Source: a virus
Length of the DNA stretch: 31,888 bases
IMG/VR virus record: IMGVR_UViG_3300035670_010871
Coordinates: 1 to 31,888 of that record
Strand: one strand, 5' to 3'
The position numbers and the translations under genes are program-made. The notes under the pieces are model-generated. The model saw nothing but the letters and a program-made list of their open reading frames with translations, ran no database searches and was not told the origin of the DNA. This document shows, piece by piece, positions 7,676 through 15,219 of the stretch; the stretch's first letter is position 1, and every line of letters begins with the position of its first letter.

Positions 7676-7755
7676 AAGGCAGAAAAAAGGTAGAAAAAAA
7701 ACATACCCTTTAATAATACATATTCAAAAGTCAAGTTTTTTCGTTTTAAATCAAA

Positions 7756-7763
7756 TATTTATC
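7756..7763 (+). promoter_or_regulatory. Candidate late promoter element for the tail sheath gene
   Basis: TATTTATC lies 35 bases upstream of the sheath ATG, followed by an A-rich leader. No -35 box is visible. The intergenic stretch 7676-7798 otherwise holds only A/T-rich sequence. Confidence 0.5.
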
Positions 7764-7798
7764 TAATAAAATAAAACCGAATAAGAAAAATTTAAAAA

Positions 7799-10700
7799 AT
7801 GTTTTTTCAAGTAACATCACAAGCAAATCAGAAAGTTTTTGTTTCTCCCGGAGTCTATACATCGGAAACTGACTTATCATTTGTTGCTCAAAGTGTGGGT
7901 GTAACCACATTAGGTTTGGTCGGGGAGACTTTAAGAGGTCCCGCTTTCGAGCCAATCTTCGTAACAAATTTCAATGAGTTTCAGACATTTTTCGGGGGAA
8001 CGATACCTGAAAAATTTATTGGAACACAAATTCCAAAATATGAAGCCGCTTATATTGCTAAAGCGTATCTTCAACAATCTAACCAACTTTTTGTAACCCG
8101 TATTTTAGGTTTATCGGGTTATGATGCAGGGCCTTCTTGGTCATTACAAGCGGTGGCTAACGTTGACGGTCAAACTGTTGGTATTAATTCTTCAATTGCA
8201 ACCGTACCATTCTCAGTAACTTTCACAGGATACACGTCGGGTACTACCCTTACTTTATCATCTGGTTTACCCGCGATTTTATCTAATTCATTGAGTACTT
8301 CTTACTCGTTAATTGATGGTTCAACATCAACTTACAATGCGGATTTATTCAACTTTATGATTAGCATTTCCGCAAACACAACAGTGTCAGCAACCACAGC
8401 AAACGTATATGGTTCTATTCCGACTACCGATTATGACTCTTTGAACTCATCTTATGGTATTTTATCAAACGAATTTGGTTGTGATAATTTGAGTTTAGAT
8501 TTTGCAGACTTGACTGATGGTGATAACGACCCTTGGTACTACGCGACTTTCGATGTAACCACATCTAATTCTTATTCGGGTTATTCTTGGTACTACAGTG
8601 TTACTAATTTCGTAACTGGTGCTACAGGAAGTTTCACAGGAACTTTATCAGGTAACTTGTACACATATTCGGGAACTGCATATTCAGAGTGGAATAACCT
8701 GATTCTTGCAACAATACGTTCACGTGGTATCTCAATCTATGATGCAGACGACCATGGACCTCAATACCAAGTTACTGGTTTGACAGATTTGAATTTAGTA
8801 TGTACTGGGGCTTACTCGGGAATTTCACAAAGTCCTTTCGCAACATTCCAATTAAGTGGTGTAACCTTCGAAGGAAAAACATTCTCATTCGATACATCAT
8901 TCAACTCAACAAACTCGAATTACATTACAAAAGTTTTAGGGGTCACTAATTTCTCTAAACCAAGACAAGATGTTCCAATTTATGTTGAGGAATCTTATTT
9001 GGGAATGCTTAATTATGGTTTCAATAAAGGGTATGTCAGAGGAGTCAAATGTGATTTGATTGCACTTCCCGGAGCAAGGGATAAGAGTTCGACTACTTCA
9101 ATCGGATGGTATTTAGAACAATATCAAACACCAAAGACACCATTCTTTGTATCTGAACTTAGAGGTAACACTGTATATGAACTATTCAGATTTGTTGCAA
9201 TCTCTGATGGAAACGCGGCTAACACTCAAGTCAAAATTTCTATTGCTAACATTTCATTCAATAACTTAACCTTTGATGTTCAAGTAAGAGACTTTTTTGA
9301 TACGGATGCAAATCCTGTTGTTTACGAGAAGTTCACTAACTGTACTATGGACCCAAGTTCAAATAGTTTTGTTGCTAAAAAGATTGGTTCTTCGGATGGT
9401 GAGTATCCATTGAATTCTGCATACGTTATGGTGGAACTTTCTGATGAATATCCGATAGATGCACTTCCTTGTGGTTTTTATGGTTTGGAAGAAAGAGTTT
9501 ACGAAAGTGCTACAAATCCATCACCTTTCCCAATTATAAAGAACAAATACTACTTCCCAGGTGAAACAGTATTTGACCCACCATTTGGAACAACTGCTGG
9601 TGGAAGTAACATTGTAACCTCTTCAGGTGACATTGTTAGAAGAACATACTTAGGTATTTCAACACAATTCGGAATCGATAGTGATTTGTTACAATACAAA
9701 GGAAAGAAAAATCCTGTTGTTGGTTGGGATTTGGCAACAAATTCAGAACCTTGGAATTATCAAACTAAAGGTTTCCATATGGATTCAGGAGCAACTATTA
9801 TTACCATTGCAAATTCACAAGTGACTAGTGGTACACCGGCATTCGTATGTGGTGTTGCTAGTTTCGATGACGAACCAACCTCACAAGACAATCCATATTA
9901 CTTCCTTTACTCAAGAAAATTCACTTGTGTTTTCCAAGGAGGATTCGATGGTTGGGACATCTATAGAGAATTCAGAACTAACCAAGACAGATTTGCACTT
10001 GGGGCATCAGGTTACCTTCAAGGCGCAACACCGACCCAAAGATATCCTAACGCATCTGGTGACGGCACATTCAAACGTATTGTCGTAGGTGATAACACCC
10101 AAGATTTTGCTAACACCGATTACTACGCTTACCTGTTGGGACAGTTGTCATTTGCAAATCCTGAATCAACCAACATTAATGTTTTTGCAACTCCAGGAAT
10201 TGATTACGTAAATAACTCAAACCTTTGTGAATTAGCAATCGGTATGATTGAAAATGAAAGGTCTGACTCTGTTTATATCGTAACAAGTCCTGATTACAAT
10301 ATGTACACTGCGGATGGTAGTTCTCAGTTTGAAATTATTTACCCTCAAGAGGCGGTAGATAATCTTGACCAAACAGGTATTGATTCATCCTATACCGCAA
10401 CTTACTACCCTTGGATTTTGGAAAGAGACACGGTAAATAACACTCAACTTTACATACCACCTACAGGTCAGGTTTGTAGAAACTTAGCGTTAACCGATAA
10501 CATTTCCTTCCCTTGGTTCGCATCCGCGGGTTACACAAGAGGTCTGGTAAACTCAGTCAAAGCAAGATTGAAATTAACTCAAGAAGACAGGGATACTTTG
10601 TATCAAGGTAGAATCAACCCAATTGCTACGTTCTCTGATGTGGGTACTGTTATTTGGGGTAACAAAACTCTTCAAGTACGAGATACGGCACTCAACCGTT

Positions 10701-11005
10701 TGAATGTAAGAAGATTGTTATTACAAGCAAGAAAGTTGATTTCCGCGGTCGCAGTTAGATTGTTGTTCGAACAAAACGACGAGATTGTAAGACAGCAATT
10801 CTTAGACTCGGTAAACCCAATCTTGGACGCAATCAGAAGAGACCGTGGTTTGTATGACTTTAGAGTTACGGTAGCATCAACACCTGAAGATTTGGATAGA
10901 AACACTCTTACAGGTAAGATTTACCTCAAACCAACGAAGGCTCTCGAATTCATTGATATTGAATTCTTGATTACACCAACTGGTGCATCTTTCGAAAATA
11001 TTTAA
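7799..11005 (+). CDS. Tail sheath protein, T4 gp18-like, enlarged
   Basis: At 1068 residues this is far longer than T4 gp18 (659). The N-terminus carries the sheath hallmark VFVSPGVYTSETDLSF (14-29). The C-terminal domain (about 885-1068) carries the strongly conserved handshake region: GQVCRNLALTDN, a PWFASAGYTRG segment, TQEDRDTLYQGRINPIA and a long helix with LNVRRLLLQARK, ending with a strand LEFIDIEFLITPTG. The middle (about 115-700) is rich in Ser, Thr, Gly, Tyr and Asn and beta-structured, suggesting surface domains inserted in the sheath. Sheath subunits wrap the tail tube and contract on infection. It is followed by a strong terminator and stands in a separate transcription unit from the HAD and tube genes. 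Confidence 0.95.
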   Translation: MFFQVTSQANQKVFVSPGVYTSETDLSFVAQSVGVTTLGLVGETLRGPAFEPIFVTNFNEFQTFFGGTIPEKFIGTQIPKYEAAYIAKAYLQQSNQLFVTRILGLSGYDAGPSWSLQAVANVDGQTVGINSSIATVPFSVTFTGYTSGTTLTLSSGLPAILSNSLSTSYSLIDGSTSTYNADLFNFMISISANTTVSATTANVYGSIPTTDYDSLNSSYGILSNEFGCDNLSLDFADLTDGDNDPWYYATFDVTTSNSYSGYSWYYSVTNFVTGATGSFTGTLSGNLYTYSGTAYSEWNNLILATIRSRGISIYDADDHGPQYQVTGLTDLNLVCTGAYSGISQSPFATFQLSGVTFEGKTFSFDTSFNSTNSNYITKVLGVTNFSKPRQDVPIYVEESYLGMLNYGFNKGYVRGVKCDLIALPGARDKSSTTSIGWYLEQYQTPKTPFFVSELRGNTVYELFRFVAISDGNAANTQVKISIANISFNNLTFDVQVRDFFDTDANPVVYEKFTNCTMDPSSNSFVAKKIGSSDGEYPLNSAYVMVELSDEYPIDALPCGFYGLEERVYESATNPSPFPIIKNKYYFPGETVFDPPFGTTAGGSNIVTSSGDIVRRTYLGISTQFGIDSDLLQYKGKKNPVVGWDLATNSEPWNYQTKGFHMDSGATIITIANSQVTSGTPAFVCGVASFDDEPTSQDNPYYFLYSRKFTCVFQGGFDGWDIYREFRTNQDRFALGASGYLQGATPTQRYPNASGDGTFKRIVVGDNTQDFANTDYYAYLLGQLSFANPESTNINVFATPGIDYVNNSNLCELAIGMIENERSDSVYIVTSPDYNMYTADGSSQFEIIYPQEAVDNLDQTGIDSSYTATYYPWILERDTVNNTQLYIPPTGQVCRNLALTDNISFPWFASAGYTRGLVNSVKARLKLTQEDRDTLYQGRINPIATFSDVGTVIWGNKTLQVRDTALNRLNVRRLLLQARKLISAVAVRLLFEQNDEIVRQQFLDSVNPILDAIRRDRGLYDFRVTVASTPEDLDRNTLTGKIYLKPTKALEFIDIEFLITPTGASFENI

Positions 11006-11013
11006 TATATTTG

Positions 11014-11044
11014 GGGTGGGAAAACAATTTCCCACCCTTTTTTT
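11014..11044 (+). terminator. Rho-independent terminator after the sheath gene
   Basis: A perfect 10-bp stem GGGTGGGAAA/TTTCCCACCC (11014-11023 with 11028-11037) has a 4-base loop ACAA and is followed by seven T residues. It ends only 12 bases before the ATG of the next gene. Confidence 0.92.
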
Positions 11045-11056
11045 GCCTAATTGAAA

Positions 11057-11878
11057 ATGAAAACTAAACCGACTGAAGTCTTTAAAAGTGGAACTCCCGA
11101 CCTCAAATACTATGCTTTTGATTGGGATGACAACTTAGTACACATGCCCACCAAAATCATTTTGTTAAATGATAAGGGAGATGAGGTAGAAATGTCAACT
11201 GAGGACTTTGCAACTTTTAGAGATAAAATCGGAATCGAAGACTTTGATTACGACGGTAAAACTGTTGTGGATTATGCGGATAATCCTTTTCGCTTTTTTG
11301 GTGTAGATGGTGACGAACAGTTTTTAATTGACTCTCTGAATGCAGAATTGGGTCCTGCGTGGAAAGATTTTAAGGAATCAATAAACAATGGTTCTATTTT
11401 TGCAATTATTACTGCACGAGGTCACAATCCAAACACCATTAAAGAGGCGGTTTACAACTACATCAATCAAGAGTTTGGTGGTATTTCAAAAAGTGAACTT
11501 ATCAAAAACCTCAAAAAATACCGAGACTTTGTCAACGAGGAAAATATGACCGATGAAGAATTAATTCGTTCGTATTTGGAACTCAACCGTTATAACCCCG
11601 TAAGTTTTGGTGACCAAGACAATGCCGTGTCTCCCGAGGAGGCGAAGGTCAAAGCGATGTCAGATTTTGTAAATTATGTAAAATCTATGGCAGCGCTCTT
11701 ACATAAGCAAGCATTTCTTAAAAAAGGAATTGCAAATAAATTTATACCTGGTAAAGCAACTATTGGATTCTCAGATGATGATGAAAAGAATGTAGAAAAG
11801 ATTAAGAACTACTTTAAATCAATCAAAGAACCAATTAAAACATATTCAACTAAAGGAGGGATAAAAAAAGAATACTAG
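11057..11878 (+). CDS. HAD-superfamily hydrolase (putative phosphatase)
   Basis: Starting at the ATG at 11057 (a TTG two codons earlier is also possible), the product has 273 residues. HAD motif I is FDWDDN with Asp22 as nucleophile and Asp24 as acid/base. Motif II is IITARG with Thr119. A motif III lysine lies in EEAKVKAM (Lys197 or 199), and motif IV is GFSDDDEKN with Asp240/241. The long cap (about 30-110) and a helical insertion before motif III are typical size for phosphatases of this class. All catalytic positions appear present. The substrate is unknown; small-molecule phosphate or nucleic-acid ends are both possible. It sits between sheath and tube genes, normally adjacent in T4, so it is an accessory insertion in the late tail region. 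Confidence 0.75.
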   Translation: MKTKPTEVFKSGTPDLKYYAFDWDDNLVHMPTKIILLNDKGDEVEMSTEDFATFRDKIGIEDFDYDGKTVVDYADNPFRFFGVDGDEQFLIDSLNAELGPAWKDFKESINNGSIFAIITARGHNPNTIKEAVYNYINQEFGGISKSELIKNLKKYRDFVNEENMTDEELIRSYLELNRYNPVSFGDQDNAVSPEEAKVKAMSDFVNYVKSMAALLHKQAFLKKGIANKFIPGKATIGFSDDDEKNVEKIKNYFKSIKEPIKTYSTKGGIKKEY

Positions 11879-11944
11879 TACTAGGAACTAGTTGTAGAAT
11901 AAAATCTCCGAAAAAAAAGTAAAGAAAAAAAAGTTCGCGATGGG

Positions 11945-11954
11945 TATATTTATA
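11945..11954 (+). promoter_or_regulatory. Candidate late promoter element for the tail tube gene
   Basis: TATATTTATA preceded by GGG, 34 bases upstream of the tube ATG; no -35 box. The preceding stretch 11879-11944 holds an A-rich tract and a short inverted ACTAGT pair (11874-11879 and 11887-11892) of unknown meaning. Confidence 0.5.
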
Positions 11955-11988
11955 ATAAAAGATAAAAGTAAAAAACTAAGTTATTACC

Positions 11989-12477
11989 ATGGCGGATTTA
12001 TTAATGAAAATGCCGATACCTTACGAACCTAAAAGACAAAACAGGTTTATTTTAAGGTTTCCATCATCCTTGGGTATCAATGAGTGGTTTGTAGAATCTA
12101 CTGCAAGACCACACATTACAATCAACCCAACTGAAATTCAATTTTTGAATACATCAACATTTGTTGCTGGAAGATTTAACTGGCAAACAATTCCAGTTGT
12201 GTTCCGTGACCCAATCGGACCTTCGGCAGCACAAGCCCTTATGGAGTGGGTTCGTTTACACGCTGAATCTGTGACAGGTCGTATGGGTTATGCAGCAGGT
12301 TACAAAAAAGACATCGACCTCGAGATGTTGGACCCAACAGGTGTTGTCGTAGAAAAATGGATTCTCTATGGTACATTCTTAACTGACGTTAACTTCAACT
12401 CACTTAACTATTCTCAAGATGGATTGGCAACAATTTCAGCAACTTTGAGAATGGACCGTTGTGTATTGATTTACTAA
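11989..12477 (+). CDS. Tail tube protein, T4 gp19-like
   Basis: The 162-residue product is almost the same length as T4 gp19 (163). It starts with a short helix and PKRQNRFILRFP (15-26), then has the LGINEWFVESTARPHITINP segment (29-48) typical of gp19, the middle DPIGPSAAQALMEWVRLH (74-91) and ends with a strand pair in GLATISATLRMDRCVLIY. Tube subunits stack as hexameric rings inside the sheath to form the DNA channel. It is followed by a strong terminator. The high copy number of this protein fits a strong separate promoter upstream. Confidence 0.92.
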   Translation: MADLLMKMPIPYEPKRQNRFILRFPSSLGINEWFVESTARPHITINPTEIQFLNTSTFVAGRFNWQTIPVVFRDPIGPSAAQALMEWVRLHAESVTGRMGYAAGYKKDIDLEMLDPTGVVVEKWILYGTFLTDVNFNSLNYSQDGLATISATLRMDRCVLIY

Positions 12478-12482
12478 TATTG

Positions 12483-12490
12483 TATTTATT
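12483..12490 (+). promoter_or_regulatory. Late-promoter-like element upstream of the gp26-like gene, before a terminator
   Basis: TATTTATT, preceded by TTG, lies between the tube stop codon and the terminator at 12514-12542. A related TATATTTAA (12507-12515) abuts the terminator. If used, transcripts must read through the hairpin to reach the gene at 12548. Confidence 0.35.
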
Positions 12491-12513
12491 TACTTTTATT
12501 AACTTTTATATTT

Positions 12514-12542
12514 AACCGTAGAGCTAAACTCTACGGTTTTTT
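12514..12542 (+). terminator. Rho-independent terminator after the tail tube gene
   Basis: A perfect stem AACCGTAGAG/CTCTACGGTT (12514-12523 with 12529-12538) with loop CTAAA is followed by more T residues. It ends five bases before the next ATG at 12548. Confidence 0.88.
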
Positions 12543-12547
12543 CATTT

Positions 12548-13291
12548 ATGGACCAAGATACTATCAATTACGGACAACAACAATTTACGTTACCACACGA
12601 TGTGGTACCCCTTCCTTCCAAAGGAATTTTTTATAAAAACAAAAAAAACTCCCTAAAGGTTGGGTATTTGACCGCTAGTGATGAAAACATTCTTATGGCT
12701 GGTGGTAAGGATATGACAACCAATTTACTTCGTGCTAAAATCTATGAACCTGGTGTTAGACCTGAAGATTTATTAGAAACCGACATCGAAGCAATCCTTA
12801 TTTTCTTGAGGAACACTGCATTTGGACCTAACATTGAACTCAACTTGACGGACCCAAAAACGGGTAAAAAATTTGTTGCTAACGAGAGGTTGGATGAACT
12901 TAACATTACAAATGGAACACAACCTAACGAGGATGGTACTTTTACAGTTAAACTTCCAATGTCAGAAAAAAATGTCAAAATAAAACCCTTAACATTCGGA
13001 GAGGTTACTGAAATAAATAACATGGCAGATACCTATCCACAAGGAAGGGTTGCACCGTTAAGAACTTGGAGACTTCAAAAAGAAATTGTTGAAGTTGAGG
13101 GAATAAAGGACAAAGTTGAAATTCAAAAGTTTATTGAATCGATGCCGTTAGCGGATTCAAAGTTCATAAAAAATTTCATGAATGAAAACGCACCTCGGTT
13201 GGATATGAACCGAGTCATTATTGCCCCGTCAGGAGAAAAGCTGTCTGTGAACATCGGCTTCGGGGTTGACTTTTTTCGCCCTTTCTTCTGA
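12548..13291 (+). CDS. Baseplate hub assembly protein / tape-measure chaperone, T4 gp26-like
   Basis: This 247-residue protein has VVPLPSKGIFYKNKKNSLKVGYLTASDENIL (residues 18-48), the LPS-G-FY...YLTA-DE-IL pattern found in gp26-type baseplate proteins of T4-like phages, followed by LLRAKIYEPGVRPEDLLETDIEAILIFLRNTAFG (60-93). The second half (about 120-240) is a helical region with PLTFGEVTEI. It sits directly before the tape measure, the usual place of tail assembly chaperones. Near its 3' end an overlapping +1 frame continues for about 50 codons, suggesting that a fraction of ribosomes make a longer product like the lambda G/GT pair. T4 gp26 is 208 residues. The family assignment is by pattern. 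Confidence 0.65.
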   Translation: MDQDTINYGQQQFTLPHDVVPLPSKGIFYKNKKNSLKVGYLTASDENILMAGGKDMTTNLLRAKIYEPGVRPEDLLETDIEAILIFLRNTAFGPNIELNLTDPKTGKKFVANERLDELNITNGTQPNEDGTFTVKLPMSEKNVKIKPLTFGEVTEINNMADTYPQGRVAPLRTWRLQKEIVEVEGIKDKVEIQKFIESMPLADSKFIKNFMNENAPRLDMNRVIIAPSGEKLSVNIGFGVDFFRPFF

Positions 13292-13433
13292 TTATAGAAA
13301 AAATCAAATAGATGAGTTTTATTACTTGTCTAAATTTTTTCATATTTCATATACTGATTTTACTACTATGCCAGTTTTCATAAGAAAATATCTTTTGGAT
13401 AAGTGGGTGGAGGAAAATCAAAAAAAATCCTAA
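13278..13433 (+). CDS. Out-of-frame C-terminal extension of the tape-measure chaperone (probable programmed +1/-2 frameshift product)
   Basis: This frame is +1 relative to the gp26-like gene, open from 13251 (after a TGA at 13248) to TAA at 13431. It has no ATG near its beginning; the first in-frame ATG is at 13368, too late to make sense. The coded segment DYRKNQIDEFYYLSK, then FFHISYTDFTTMPVFIRKYLLDKWVEENQ, is helical, aromatic-rich and looks like the C-terminal part of GT-type chaperones. A likely shift site is TTT-TTT-C at 13271-13277: tRNA-Phe in the P site can re-pair from TTT to TTC in the +1 frame, and a -2 slip within the T run gives the same frame. The fusion would be about 295 residues. 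A separate gene starting at TTG 13266 is the alternative. Confidence 0.55.
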   Translation, partial: ALSSDYRKNQIDEFYYLSKFFHISYTDFTTMPVFIRKYLLDKWVEENQKKS

Positions 13434-13438
13434 AACCC

Positions 13439-13446
13439 TATTTATA
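13439..13446 (+). promoter_or_regulatory. Candidate late promoter element for the tape-measure gene
   Basis: TATTTATA preceded by CCC, 15 bases upstream of the ATG at 13462. An AAAGG at 13451-13455 is one of the few Shine-Dalgarno-like sites in the window. Confidence 0.5.
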
Positions 13447-13461
13447 CAATAAAGGTCTAAC

Positions 13462-15195
13462 ATGGCAGATGAAAATTTAGGTTTTTTAGGAAACTTGAAA
13501 GAACTTATTGGTGAATCCGCGGATTTGGTTGGAAATATTGGAAGGATACAAGATGGAATCACCAATATCAATCGGTCCTTTGGTGAATCACGAGAACGAT
13601 TTTTAGAGTTTTCGATTGCGGTTTCGGACAGTGTTTCGGATTTTGTTAGACTTGGGGGTAGGGCAAGTGACGTAAGTGACACCATAGCAAAAATTGGTGA
13701 AGGGGCTAGGAGAAATGTTGTGGCATCACAAGAGTCTCTTCAGGAAATATTTGCTACTTCAAGGTTTTTAGGGGAAAATGTTGAATATTTGGTTGAGCAA
13801 TTTGGTGTTATTGGTGTTGAATTATCCAATATCGGTGAGGGTGTTGAGGAGTCTGTGGGATACGTCCAATCACTTGGACTCAATGCCGTGACAGTAATGG
13901 GTGATGTCCTCAACAAAGTGGACATGATGAATCGATTCAACTTCCAAGATGGAGTTGTTGGGTTTACAAAAATGGCGGCACAGGCTTCGATGTTAAGATT
14001 CGACATGCAGACTACCGCAAATTTTGCGGATAAAGTTCTCAACCCTGAAGGTGCAATACAAATGGCCGCAGCGTTTCAGAGACTTGGAGTTGCTACTGGA
14101 GATTTAGTTGACCCGTTTATCTTGATGGATAAATCAATCAATGACCCCCAAGGTCTTCAGGATTCATTGATTGAGATGACAAAACAGTTCACCTACTTCG
14201 ATGAAAAAACGGGTAACTTTAGAATTAATCCTGGTGGGGTCCGTTTGATGAAAGAATTAGCTGACACTGCGGGTATTTCATTCGAACAATTTTCCAAAAC
14301 CGCTTTAGCCGCAGCAGATTTAGACAGAAGACTTGGTGAAATATCTTTTGATGTTCAAGGTAGTGAGGAAGATAAAATGCTCGTTGCCAATATGGCAAAA
14401 ATGGGTGAGGGTGGAAGATACGAAGTACAATTCAGAGACGAAAGGGGTAAATTACAAACTGAGAGTTTGGATAAACTTACTCAATCTCAGTTTGAACTTA
14501 TTCGTAAACAAGCTGCCGAGAGACCTGAAACGATGGAGGATATTGCCAGAAAACAATTGGCTACGGATGAATTGATTGCTCGGGATATCGCTGCGTTACC
14601 CATGAGACTGGGTTATGCCATTGCTGGACAGGAAGGTTTACAAAGAGCAATTGAGAGGGGTAGAATGGAAGAGGAAAGAATCTCGGGTGCGGCATTTACT
14701 CCTGGTGTACTTCCAACTGCGGAAGAATTTAGAAAACAGTTCCAAAATGTTGGTGACCAAGTTGGTCAAAGTATTGTTAGTCTGTTGAAAGGACAAACCA
14801 CGTTTGAAGATGTTACGCAAACTCTGAAGAGTGCGATTGAGACCGAATCTGTAAATCTTAATATGGCGGAAAGATATCAGAACTTCCTTTCCAAATACCA
14901 AGAACTTACCAACCAACGTGATAATATGTTGGTGACAAGAATCGGACAACAAGAAGATTCAAGATTCCCCCAATGGGAAGAGTACCAAAGAACAACTCGT
15001 TCAATGGGTACTGAAACTATTACAGGAAAAGTTGACGTTGTGGGTGAATTCAACATCAAAGTCGACGCACCAAACACTCTTACAGAACAACAAGTGTTCA
15101 CTATTTTCAACAACCCTGAAGTGAAAGCCAACATCTACAAAATTGTAGAAACACAAACAACCGCGGCAATCAAAAAACTTAAAAACACGAACTAA
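13462..15195 (+). CDS. Tape measure / baseplate hub protein, T4 gp29-like
   Basis: The 577-residue length is close to T4 gp29 (590). The N-terminal 150 residues are heptad-like helices rich in Gly, Val, Ser and Glu (FLGNLKELIGESADLVGNIG onward), the central part (about 150-290) is Ala/Met/Phe-rich with FTKMAAQASMLRF, and further helices follow to about 500. The C-terminus (about 515-577) is a beta strand pair GTETITGKVDVVGEFNIKV and a last helix. Tape measures set tail length, with roughly one and a half angstroms of tail per residue, so a tail of T4-like length is expected. It stands after the chaperone gene and before the large baseplate genes. The identity rests on length, composition and gene order rather than a strong motif. 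Confidence 0.65.
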   Translation: MADENLGFLGNLKELIGESADLVGNIGRIQDGITNINRSFGESRERFLEFSIAVSDSVSDFVRLGGRASDVSDTIAKIGEGARRNVVASQESLQEIFATSRFLGENVEYLVEQFGVIGVELSNIGEGVEESVGYVQSLGLNAVTVMGDVLNKVDMMNRFNFQDGVVGFTKMAAQASMLRFDMQTTANFADKVLNPEGAIQMAAAFQRLGVATGDLVDPFILMDKSINDPQGLQDSLIEMTKQFTYFDEKTGNFRINPGGVRLMKELADTAGISFEQFSKTALAAADLDRRLGEISFDVQGSEEDKMLVANMAKMGEGGRYEVQFRDERGKLQTESLDKLTQSQFELIRKQAAERPETMEDIARKQLATDELIARDIAALPMRLGYAIAGQEGLQRAIERGRMEEERISGAAFTPGVLPTAEEFRKQFQNVGDQVGQSIVSLLKGQTTFEDVTQTLKSAIETESVNLNMAERYQNFLSKYQELTNQRDNMLVTRIGQQEDSRFPQWEEYQRTTRSMGTETITGKVDVVGEFNIKVDAPNTLTEQQVFTIFNNPEVKANIYKIVETQTTAAIKKLKNTN

Positions 15196-15198
15196 ACC

Positions 15199-15206
15199 TA
15201 TTTATA
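15199..15206 (+). promoter_or_regulatory. Candidate late promoter element for the large baseplate gene
   Basis: TATTTATA preceded by ACC, 13 bases before the ATG at 15220, with no -35 box. The sequence continues as AAATA, so a T4-orientation TATAAATA (15203-15210) overlaps it on the same strand. Confidence 0.5.
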
Positions 15207-15219
15207 AATAAAACAATAA

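Noticed and set aside
7548-7766. Rightward 72-codon frame between gp15 and sheath
   Set aside because: Its translation is low-complexity Phe/Ser/Lys sequence and it overlaps the better-supported - strand ribbon-helix-helix frame.
11874-11892. Inverted ACTAGT pair after the HAD gene as a terminator
   Set aside because: The stem is only six A/T-rich base pairs and no T run follows, so termination is not supported.
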